Of a stretch of 34,584 bases of DNA, positions 21,087-27,944 are shown one piece after another. The notes beneath the pieces were generated by a model. The model worked only from the letters and a program-made list of their open reading frames with translations. It searched no databases and had not been told where the DNA came from. The position numbers and the translations under genes were made by a program. Within the stretch, counting starts at the first letter, position 1; each line of letters opens with the position of its first letter. Origin of the DNA: a virus; IMG/VR virus record IMGVR_UViG_3300037493_001919, positions 1 through 34,584 of that record; one strand, 5' to 3'.

Positions 21087-21256
21087 GTGGTTTATCGAAA
21101 GTTAAAAAGGGGACGGGATGGTATATGTTGGTATCAACAATATTATCAGGCGGTGTAATGTTTTGCATTGGGCAAATGTTTGGGACAGATGGTGCAATTA
21201 TAGCAGGTATTTTATTGTTGATAGCAATGGCTTCCGCTGTTAGATACAACGTCTGA
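21020..21256 (+). CDS. Cassette ORF 3: small membrane protein, start inside site C
   Basis: A 78-residue protein with two hydrophobic segments (MLVSTILSGGVMFCIGQMF and AIIAGILLLIAMASAV). The frame is open from ATG 21020, inside site C, across the recombination point at 21077. An internal ATG at 21122 lies inside the cassette and would give 44 residues, keeping both hydrophobic parts. The stop lies just before end D (21261). A native cassette gene starting at 21122 and a hybrid starting at 21020 are both possible. Confidence 0.55.
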   Translation: MNTEKTNLENENPALSKGAVSGSGLSKVKKGTGWYMLVSTILSGGVMFCIGQMFGTDGAIIAGILLLIAMASAVRYNV

Positions 21257-21260
21257 CCAT

Positions 21261-21270
21261 TACCGCTAAC
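21261..21270 (+). repeat. Truncated cassette end D
   Basis: TACCGCTAAC is the exact complement of the cassette start at 21077-21086. It is not followed by the GTTTTGC core or by a partner arm. Within 36 bp the sequence becomes the 3' end of the minus-strand MuF-like gene. The array thus ends in a broken attC site. Confidence 0.6.
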
Positions 21271-21305
21271 TAATGGCTACCCGCTACTTTATAGCGCATA
21301 TACAA

Positions 21306-22214
21306 CTAAGTATACCCCTCAGCCTTTGCTCTTGCTTTAACATCAGCAGGCACTCTATTCACAATCACTGGCACAAGGTAATGGCGGCAGTTCCATCCTC
21401 CAACAAAGGTGAAGATGCTGCGGCTATCAGTGCCATCAATGCGCCCATCCCAAGTGCCGTTGCGTATATCGTTAATGCCTGCGCTATTATCACCATTTCC
21501 CCAAGCCTCAATCTCTTTGCGGTGGAATATCTGCCCTTCGCGATGCTCGCAGAATGGTCTTGTTGTTGGAATCTCGCCGCCTAAATACTGGAAGTATTCA
21601 ATACCCAGCTCATCGTTAACCGCTGCCGCATAGCTTCTATCTGCAATTGCCTGAGCAGTTCCTGCAACTGTGCGCACGTTGGCAAGTAACCGCCCATCGC
21701 TTGACTCCGTTCCTTCGATAACTCCTTGCAATGCTTTGACTGCTTGGTTAAGCGGTGCTCTTGCTGCAACATTCGCAGTTAATTGCTCAACAAATGGCTG
21801 AGTAACATTCTGCTTTAAGCCCGAACCAAAGAACGCATCAATAGCATTCTGCTTGGAGATGGCAAGTAGTTGCTTCTGCACATTGTCAGGTTGGAAGCTG
21901 CTATCAATCTTCTTTGCAATGTCATCTGTGAGCTGAACCCCCTCATCTATTGAACCAAGAAACGACTGCACCGCATCGCGATACTCGCCGCCTGCCAGTG
22001 ACTTGTTAAGCTCATCTGTTATCAGTCCAATTCTTCGGATGTTGTCTTCGGTCTGAGCAATGTTTCCATCTGCATCGACATCCATATCCTGCAACATTGG
22101 GGCAATCTTTCGCCACGCATCTCGCTGTGCTTTGATGGCTGCCGTAGCAATCTCCTCAGGCACATTCTCCAGGAGCTTGATTTTCTGTTTAACGAGTTCC
22201 TCAAACGATGCCAT
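21306..22214 (-). CDS. MuF-like minor head protein
   Basis: A 302-residue protein with a helical N-terminal two-thirds. Its C-terminal MuF-type domain holds TTRPFCEHREGQIFHRKE, then FVGGWNCRHYLVPV, the Cys/His pattern of the phage Mu gpF family. MuF proteins sit at the portal inside the head and are often injected. It overlaps the portal gene by 14 nt, and the plus-strand cassette array abuts its 3' end. Confidence 0.8.
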   Translation of the reverse strand: MASFEELVKQKIKLLENVPEEIATAAIKAQRDAWRKIAPMLQDMDVDADGNIAQTEDNIRRIGLITDELNKSLAGGEYRDAVQSFLGSIDEGVQLTDDIAKKIDSSFQPDNVQKQLLAISKQNAIDAFFGSGLKQNVTQPFVEQLTANVAARAPLNQAVKALQGVIEGTESSDGRLLANVRTVAGTAQAIADRSYAAAVNDELGIEYFQYLGGEIPTTRPFCEHREGQIFHRKEIEAWGNGDNSAGINDIRNGTWDGRIDGTDSRSIFTFVGGWNCRHYLVPVIVNRVPADVKARAKAEGYT

Positions 22215-24060
22215 TCAATAAGGTTTGTTGTGCTTGTGCAATTGGGTCAAGTTGTACTCTAATCTTCTCCGCTGCCTTCTCCTGCAATAGTCTTATCTTA
22301 TCGCTCATAGGCAAGGCAAGGAATGATGTCTGCCCCTCGCTTGGAATGAAGTCTCTAATCAACTCCATAATAAGTTGAGGTGCGCTATTATGCAATACAT
22401 CCTGCCACTTCTCCACTGTGCCACTTGCGAGCCTCGCTAAGACATCAGCGTTGCTCATCAATAGCAATTCATCAGCGTTGATAATTAAATCGTATATCGC
22501 GCTTGTCTCATCATCAGTATAGTGAATCGCTCTAATGTAGTTGTATACATTGCTAAACGTAATCGATGGCGGCACTCCTGCCTTCACTCCTTCGCTGATT
22601 ACTGCAAGGTAGTCGCTCGGTGTGCTTATGTCGAATGATGTTGGATAGACTAAGTTAACTCCACCAAACAAATCGCCGTAACGCATCCTGCCAATTGTAA
22701 CCAAGCAGAATTCATAGATTGTAAATAGCTGGTCAGAGATTGGCTTAATAAACGCATACAAGCTGCGGAGCTTATTCAAGCTGCCCGTTGCAGTGGATGC
22801 CTCGCCGATTGTTCCGCTCTCATCGCTCGATGGCAAGTGCAATATCCTTCTTGATTTTGACATTTGCTGCTCAATCTCAGTGCGCAGGAAGTTCAATGTT
22901 TCCATTGGAGGAGATACGAACTTCAAGTACTCACCGCTCAACCCAGTATCGCCTTCGCTGATTGATGTCTTAGGCTTGATGAGTAGCATTCCAGTTGGTG
23001 AGAACCTGCTTTTAACTCCGCTGCCTGAACAGCTACCGCAAGTACGATAGCCTCCGTTGATAGGATCGAATATCTGCCCATCATTACAACGATTGCCTTC
23101 CTTATCTGTGAACTCGCAAATCTCGCCAAGCGCAACCATAAAAGGAAATGCACTTGTTGCTTTACTCATCTGCAAGTAGCTCTCATCAAGTATAACTTGG
23201 TCAAGCAATGGCACTGCGGTAATGAATGGCGATTGGAACGCAATCTCATCTCCAATAAGTTGTGGCGAACCCATCAATTTAATTGCAGGAACATAGCCTA
23301 AGTTATGTTGGAACACAACGTAGGGCTCACCGAATGTTAGGTCAGACTTCTTGCCAGTTTGCTCAATGCGATAGATTGCTTCCTTGTCGTATAGCTCAAG
23401 AATAATTCCGCTGCGCTCGTTCTTGCTGCCTGCCTTTACAACCGAGTAGTCATCGGTGATTACTAAGTAGTAACTGCCAAACTCCTGCCCTACAATGTTC
23501 TTGCAATTGTAATACTCAGGCATTGGTCTTATCAGCTCATTGGTAACAGTTCCATCCTCATCTGTGTAGATGTCCTCAGGGAATATCGCAATGATGCCGT
23601 TTGCATCTACGAGCTTAAGCGTTGGCAGCATATTCTTAATGAACATCTCAAGTGAGCCGAACTTCTCAATCTCATTGTTAACGTATTGCTGAAATGTCTC
23701 CTCACCGAATCGAGGGTCAATCTCCCCGTTGTACTTGATACTCCAATTTTGGTCAGCAAATGCTCGGCTGATTGTAGACTTGAAATCTTCAAACACGCTC
23801 AGTGTTGTTGCCTTGTAATTCTCTTTAATGTAATTAGCCTGCGCATCGGTTTGATTTGGAGCTCTTACAGATAATAAGTGCTCAGGATAAACATCCGAGC
23901 GGCTATGCGGTAAGATGCTATCATACATCCTTGCAGCGTAATTATAACCACTCCAATACTCAGGATACTTGCTCCCCTTTTTTGGATTGGATAAATTGTA
24001 CTGCTCCCAACCTTTGCGCTTGGAAATAAATCTATCGACAATCTTCTGTATGTCCTCCAT
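22201..24060 (-). CDS. Portal protein
   Basis: A 619-residue portal protein, the ring through which DNA enters and leaves the head. It precedes the MuF-like gene, the usual pair. Visible segments are an acidic N-terminal wing, YPDI-type strands around LIRPMPEYYNC, the stem-helix region (LDQVILDESYLQMSKATSAF) and a helical C-terminus. A short insert at about residues 325-350 holds four cysteines (CNDG, CGSCSGSG), a possible small zinc knuckle that is not usual in portals. There is a 4-bp gap to the microprotein gene upstream. Confidence 0.8.
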   Translation of the reverse strand: MEDIQKIVDRFISKRKGWEQYNLSNPKKGSKYPEYWSGYNYAARMYDSILPHSRSDVYPEHLLSVRAPNQTDAQANYIKENYKATTLSVFEDFKSTISRAFADQNWSIKYNGEIDPRFGEETFQQYVNNEIEKFGSLEMFIKNMLPTLKLVDANGIIAIFPEDIYTDEDGTVTNELIRPMPEYYNCKNIVGQEFGSYYLVITDDYSVVKAGSKNERSGIILELYDKEAIYRIEQTGKKSDLTFGEPYVVFQHNLGYVPAIKLMGSPQLIGDEIAFQSPFITAVPLLDQVILDESYLQMSKATSAFPFMVALGEICEFTDKEGNRCNDGQIFDPINGGYRTCGSCSGSGVKSRFSPTGMLLIKPKTSISEGDTGLSGEYLKFVSPPMETLNFLRTEIEQQMSKSRRILHLPSSDESGTIGEASTATGSLNKLRSLYAFIKPISDQLFTIYEFCLVTIGRMRYGDLFGGVNLVYPTSFDISTPSDYLAVISEGVKAGVPPSITFSNVYNYIRAIHYTDDETSAIYDLIINADELLLMSNADVLARLASGTVEKWQDVLHNSAPQLIMELIRDFIPSEGQTSFLALPMSDKIRLLQEKAAEKIRVQLDPIAQAQQTLLNGIV

Positions 24061-24064
24061 TTTT

Positions 24065-24175
24065 TTATGCTGCTAATTTAATTGGATTTAATGCAGTACC
24101 AGTTGTAGCTCCTGCCCAGTTGCTGCCGCATTTTTTGCCGCCGCACATCTTGATAACTTTTGGTTTTGTTTTCAT
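24065..24175 (-). CDS. 36-residue microprotein with CGGKKCG motif
   Basis: A tiny gene between the methyltransferase and portal genes. Its ATG overlaps the methyltransferase stop (ATGA), and its TAA stands 4 bp before the portal ATG. The product starts MKTKPKVIKMCGGKKCGSNW and ends ALNPIKLAA, with a C-x4-C pair in a glycine/lysine loop. Tight packing on both sides supports translation. Function unknown. Confidence 0.6.
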   Translation of the reverse strand: MKTKPKVIKMCGGKKCGSNWAGATTGTALNPIKLAA

Positions 24176-24741
24176 TTGTGTATAATTGATAAGCCTCTAC
24201 CTTCTGTGGTGTTGAGCGTTGTGTTTTTATAACCGAAACTTGCTGCATATTCAACTAAATTGCGAGGACCTTCCAAGTGAATCGTGTCGTGGTAAACAAT
24301 TACTCCGCCCCTTGCGATAACCTTCTCAACCAACTTGAACTCCTTAACGATGTGCTCCCAGCTATGGTCGCCATCAACGAAGATTAAATCGAAATGATTT
24401 GATGGGAGCTTGCTCAGCTCCTCTAATGAGTTACCAAGTATGAAGTCAATCGACTTGCCGCCGCTTGTCATTGATGCCTTAGTCGCATTAGTTCTATAAT
24501 CGTTTATGTCAATGCCGATGTACTGACCGCCTTGCGGTAGTGCTCCGATTAAATGCTGAGAGGTCTCGCCCTCGAATACTCCAATCTCAAGCACTGACCT
24601 ATACTTACTCATCTTAACAAGTGCCGCAAGAAATGCGCCGCACTCATCTTCACTGTTCCAATCGTGGCGAGCTGGCTCGGTGAATGTTACTGTTGTTACA
24701 ACCTTCTTAGGTCTGCCTCTTTTTGCTTTATCGTTTTCCAT
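24172..24741 (-). CDS. Class I SAM-dependent methyltransferase with AT-hook-like N-terminus
   Basis: A 189-residue protein. The N-terminus has AKRGRPKKVV, matching the AT-hook core RGRP. Motif I of class I methyltransferases follows (VLEIGVFEGETSQ), then YIGIDIND with the acidic ribose-binding residue, and FDLIFVDGDHSWE and GGVIVYHDT. This layout is that of the Methyltransf_24 group, often acting on sugars or small molecules. It follows a glycosyltransferase and overlaps it, so the pair may decorate the virion or a surface glycan. DNA is a possible target given the AT-hook. Confidence 0.8.
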   Translation of the reverse strand: MENDKAKRGRPKKVVTTVTFTEPARHDWNSEDECGAFLAALVKMSKYRSVLEIGVFEGETSQHLIGALPQGGQYIGIDINDYRTNATKASMTSGGKSIDFILGNSLEELSKLPSNHFDLIFVDGDHSWEHIVKEFKLVEKVIARGGVIVYHDTIHLEGPRNLVEYAASFGYKNTTLNTTEGRGLSIIHK

Positions 24742-25681
24742 CTGCAAATTTGTTTTGTACGATTCTGTTAATTAAATATATGTGCCTCTTGCCGATTGCT
24801 TGGTGGTCTGCCTTTAGTATTCTATCCAACCAATCAACATAGAATAGCGGAGTGAATCGATTGCCGCCGTAATAGCTCTGCAAGTAAAATTGCTCTGTAA
24901 CTTCTTGATAGGTTAAACCTCTTTGCATTGCAAAGTGAATCATACCGCCCTCGCTCGTTTTTACTTTATCGTATTCCTTAAGCGCAGGGTCAATGCCAAG
25001 AATCGCCATCGCAATATTCATATACAACTCATCAGGTTGACTGCCGCCCCACTTCATTCTTAAATCTTTGAGCGGTATTGGATTGTCAAAGAATAGCTCT
25101 TGCGCCTTAGCATATAGTGCCGCAGCCTTTTCGCCTTTAATTATCCACTGCATAGAGCTATTGATGGCAGGCATCACAGTGTCAGCTCCAAGTTCGTAGT
25201 GTGCCCACATCTTATCTGCCCAAGCCCACTGCATCTCTTTGAAGTCGCGCCCCTTGTCGATGGTATGGTAACCAACTGTATGGCTTATGTAATCTTTCCC
25301 TGACTGAGCAAGCTCCTCAATCATTGGCTGAATGTCTTTAAGTGCAACCGCATCTACATCAAGGTATAGGTTGCGCTCGAATGGTAAGTAATTGTATAGC
25401 TTGACCTTTAGCTTGGCAGGGTCGAGCTTGTTGTTAGTATAGATATCCTCTTGCACAATGTCGGCAAAGGTCTCAATGTACTCCCTTAGCTCAGGGCACT
25501 GGCTTATCGCCTTGCCTTTATCCTCTGCAATTAGCGCAATGCGGATATTCTTATTGAACTTCTTGATGCTGAAAGCTAAGTTATAAGCAGCCCAATAGTA
25601 TTGCACCTTGCCGAATGCAAGAAGCACCACTCCAGTTGAAGGAGTGATGCTCTGATTAAGATTTGTAGCTTCGCCGCTCAT
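24728..25681 (-). CDS. GT-A-type glycosyltransferase
   Basis: A 317-residue enzyme. It has an N-terminal Rossmann-like strand (GVVLLAFGKVQYYWAAYN), then the DxD-type motif YLDVDAVAL at about residues 107-115 that binds a nucleotide-sugar through a metal, and later GGSQPDELYMNIAMA. These are features of GT8-like transferases. It starts at the stop of the probable tail tube gene (TAATG) and precedes a methyltransferase. It may therefore glycosylate a tail or capsid protein, or phage DNA; the target is not visible. Confidence 0.75.
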   Translation of the reverse strand: MSGEATNLNQSITPSTGVVLLAFGKVQYYWAAYNLAFSIKKFNKNIRIALIAEDKGKAISQCPELREYIETFADIVQEDIYTNNKLDPAKLKVKLYNYLPFERNLYLDVDAVALKDIQPMIEELAQSGKDYISHTVGYHTIDKGRDFKEMQWAWADKMWAHYELGADTVMPAINSSMQWIIKGEKAAALYAKAQELFFDNPIPLKDLRMKWGGSQPDELYMNIAMAILGIDPALKEYDKVKTSEGGMIHFAMQRGLTYQEVTEQFYLQSYYGGNRFTPLFYVDWLDRILKADHQAIGKRHIYLINRIVQNKFADGKR

Positions 25682-26220
25682 TAACTAAATACTCCAGCAG
25701 GAGCGTCGTATTGTGCAGGAATGTCCTTGTTTCTCCAAGAGAACGTCACTTCATATCTTTGAAGTTCATTGTTCTGCTCAGGTAGAATGAAGTTAGCTGA
25801 GGTAGTAATACCTACTGGAGCAGTGATATAAATCACCTTGCCACTGTCGCACATATAAGCAAGTATCCAAGCTATGCGGCGATTGTTGACATCGTTCCAA
25901 AAAGTATTGTTCTCATCTGTTACGTTTGCATCATACAAAGTAGCAGTTCTGTCTTCGTTGATGCGGATTGAAGTACCGCAGCCGATTGGTGAATCAACTG
26001 TTATCGGTGAGCCAGCAGGAAGTGCAAAGCGAATGTCGCTAACTAATTTGGCAGTGCCAGCATTAAGTAACGCATCTACTTCAACATTATCTGATGGGTC
26101 TGTAAGTTCAGTTCCGCAAGCTCCAACTATGATGGCGGAAACTCCGCCGAGTTTGTATTCATTGCAGTTGACCAAGTTATGGTCAAGCAACGATATATCG
26201 CAATAAGAGACGCATCCCAT
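25681..26220 (-). CDS. Probable tail tube (major tail) protein
   Basis: A 179-residue beta-rich protein (starts MGCVSYCDISLLDHNLVNC) with N-terminal cysteines, AIIVGACGTEL, ALPAGSPITVDSPIG and a C-terminal QRYEVTFSWRNKD. Its size, and its own strong promoter with a leader of about 80 nt identical at the -7 to the capsid promoter, fit a structural protein made in many copies. The tail tube is the best guess. It lies after the distal tail genes, not before the tape measure as is usual, so a decoration or another tail protein is possible. Confidence 0.6.
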   Translation of the reverse strand: MGCVSYCDISLLDHNLVNCNEYKLGGVSAIIVGACGTELTDPSDNVEVDALLNAGTAKLVSDIRFALPAGSPITVDSPIGCGTSIRINEDRTATLYDANVTDENNTFWNDVNNRRIAWILAYMCDSGKVIYITAPVGITTSANFILPEQNNELQRYEVTFSWRNKDIPAQYDAPAGVFS

Positions 26221-26298
26221 TTGTTTAAAGTATTAGAAAATTGTTGCGCTGTTAGATAGGTCGCGTCAATAACACCTACTTTATTCTCTATGGTATTG

Positions 26299-26306
26299 CA
26301 AAGATA
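26299..26306 (-). promoter_or_regulatory. Promoter -7 TATCTTTG before the tail tube gene
   Basis: The minus strand reads TATCTTTGCAAT, the same 12 bases as the capsid promoter, directly after the stop of the gene at 26307. A TTG lies 15 bp upstream, within that gene. The leader to the ATG at 26220 is about 80 nt. Confidence 0.65.
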
Positions 26307-27944
26307 TTAATTTTCGTAATACAAGTTGACAGAATTTTCAGTTGTTATTCTTTGCGAATCTTCCGTTAAGATAAACGGCTCATCATTATCGAGTATCGAT
26401 GGCAAGCAGTTAGCATCTACATTGCTACATAATATCTTGCGAACCTTAGATTTTTTCAACGCAAGCGATATGTTAATCGCGCCCAAGTCATCAGCATCAT
26501 TATACTCAACATCGGGGAATTCGCCATCAATCGGGTAGTATAAATCGCCGTTGATGTAGCAATTGTCATAGTAGAAGATTGTACTAAGGAAGTCGAGCAC
26601 ATACTCAGGCAATCTGCCGAAGTTAAATGTCCACTTCTTTTCGCGGTCAACGTAGGTGCTGCTCCAATTTCCTGATGCGAATCGGAAGTTGTTTACCTCT
26701 GTTTGGTACTGCGCTCTAAACTTGCGCCCCTCCAATCTTATTGCAGGAAGAAACGAGCTGCTCCCGAATGCAAGGTTGAACTGGTCTTCTGCGTTGCAGC
26801 CTTCAATCTTATAATACTTGCAAGTGTCGTTGTAATCGCCGATGCTTAGCACTTCGGTGTAAGCATTCCAAATAATATCTTCCTCTGCTATGCTAACTCT
26901 TATTGCTCGTCTAAGTTCTGCGCTGCCTGCACTGCCGCCGAACTGCTCCACTAATATCTGCAATGGTGCATTACCTCCTGCAACTATGCTCACTGTCTGA
27001 CTGCCTGAGCCAGTGATGGCAACTTGGTTAGTGCCTACCACTGCGTATATGCGTACGTTTGATGCGCTCTCAATAAATACTGATACATTGTAAGTCAGCC
27101 CATCGCATAGCTCATTGCCAGTGTTTGATGTCATTGTTGAATCTTCGCCGATGTTAACGGCAAATACTGCGCTGCCTTGCGTTAAGGTAGGAGCGACAGT
27201 TCCGCCAACAGTCCACCCCTCAACTCCGTATAATCCTTCAAGTAGGTTGCCATTAAATAGATAGCTTTGTCCGCAAGTGTTAGTGCAGAAGTCAACAAGC
27301 GCAAGTCGGTAGCATCCTGCACCAAGCTCAAGGTCTGTAAGCGCAAAGCCGCCAGTAATCTTGTTATCCTTCACAGTGTAGGTTGGTGCAATAATATCTA
27401 CTGTTGCCAACGTCTCCGCATCAACTATTCCAACTATCATCTGCTGCTCCGATGCAAGCCCATTAACCACAATGCTCTGAACGTCTAAGCAGCCTATCCA
27501 ACTCGTTGAGGTGAATCTTAATGTGATGCTGCTCGCCGCCACTGTTGGGTTATTGAAGTATAGCGTGTAAGTTCCTGGAAGTGTAAAGGTGTAACTCGAT
27601 GAGCCAAGAATCTGCACAGTTAAGCTGCCCTGCTCCAATGATTGAATGGTGAATGTTACTTGGAACAAATCATAACTATAATTCATATACAAGTCCTGCT
27701 GATAAAAGCCGCCGCTCAATAGCGCATCCGAACACGCAAGCCCATCAACAACCGCTCCCCATCCTGCGTTGGTGATATCGTAAGCGTAAAGCTCCGATCC
27801 TTCGCAGGGTGTTGTCTCCACTTGGAAGAATATCTCATCGTTGAAATCAACGAGCTGCTGATAAGGTGTGCCGCAGCCTTCGCACTGAACCTCGCTCGTT
27901 GGGTTAAAGATTATCGGTTGGTTGGGTATGGAAGTAAAGCTCAT
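26307..27944 (-). CDS. Distal tail protein, beta-rich (carbohydrate-binding-like)
   Basis: A 545-residue protein. The N-terminus has a Cys pair (CEGCGTPYQQLVDFNDEIFF), and several beta-sandwich-like segments follow, such as QDLYMNYSYDLFQVTFTIQ and NGNLLEGLYGVEGWTVGG. The region of about 225-340 resembles carbohydrate-binding modules. The C-terminal part (KWTFNFGRLPEYVLDFLSTI) is more compact. With its neighbour it likely forms the tail tip and contacts cell-surface sugars. It overlaps the neighbour by 4 nt. Confidence 0.65.
   Translation of the reverse strand: MSFTSIPNQPIIFNPTSEVQCEGCGTPYQQLVDFNDEIFFQVETTPCEGSELYAYDITNAGWGAVVDGLACSDALLSGGFYQQDLYMNYSYDLFQVTFTIQSLEQGSLTVQILGSSSYTFTLPGTYTLYFNNPTVAASSITLRFTSTSWIGCLDVQSIVVNGLASEQQMIVGIVDAETLATVDIIAPTYTVKDNKITGGFALTDLELGAGCYRLALVDFCTNTCGQSYLFNGNLLEGLYGVEGWTVGGTVAPTLTQGSAVFAVNIGEDSTMTSNTGNELCDGLTYNVSVFIESASNVRIYAVVGTNQVAITGSGSQTVSIVAGGNAPLQILVEQFGGSAGSAELRRAIRVSIAEEDIIWNAYTEVLSIGDYNDTCKYYKIEGCNAEDQFNLAFGSSSFLPAIRLEGRKFRAQYQTEVNNFRFASGNWSSTYVDREKKWTFNFGRLPEYVLDFLSTIFYYDNCYINGDLYYPIDGEFPDVEYNDADDLGAINISLALKKSKVRKILCSNVDANCLPSILDNDEPFILTEDSQRITTENSVNLYYEN

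Larger units (their letters stand above)
20211..21270 (+). mobile_element. Integron-like gene cassette array without integrase (CALIN-like)
   Basis: Three ORFs lie between attC-like sites A, B and C and a truncated end D. Each unit begins with GTTA... and ends with the exact reverse complement of its own start: GTTATAGGA (20298) with TCCTATAAC (20552), GTTATGTGAA (20681) with TTCACATAAC (20949), and GTTAGCGGTA (21077) with TACCGCTAAC (21261). This self-complementarity of a unit's two ends is what a circular cassette with one attC would show. The array is opposite in strand to all neighbouring phage genes and is AT-rich. No integron integrase is present in the genome. Confidence 0.65.
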
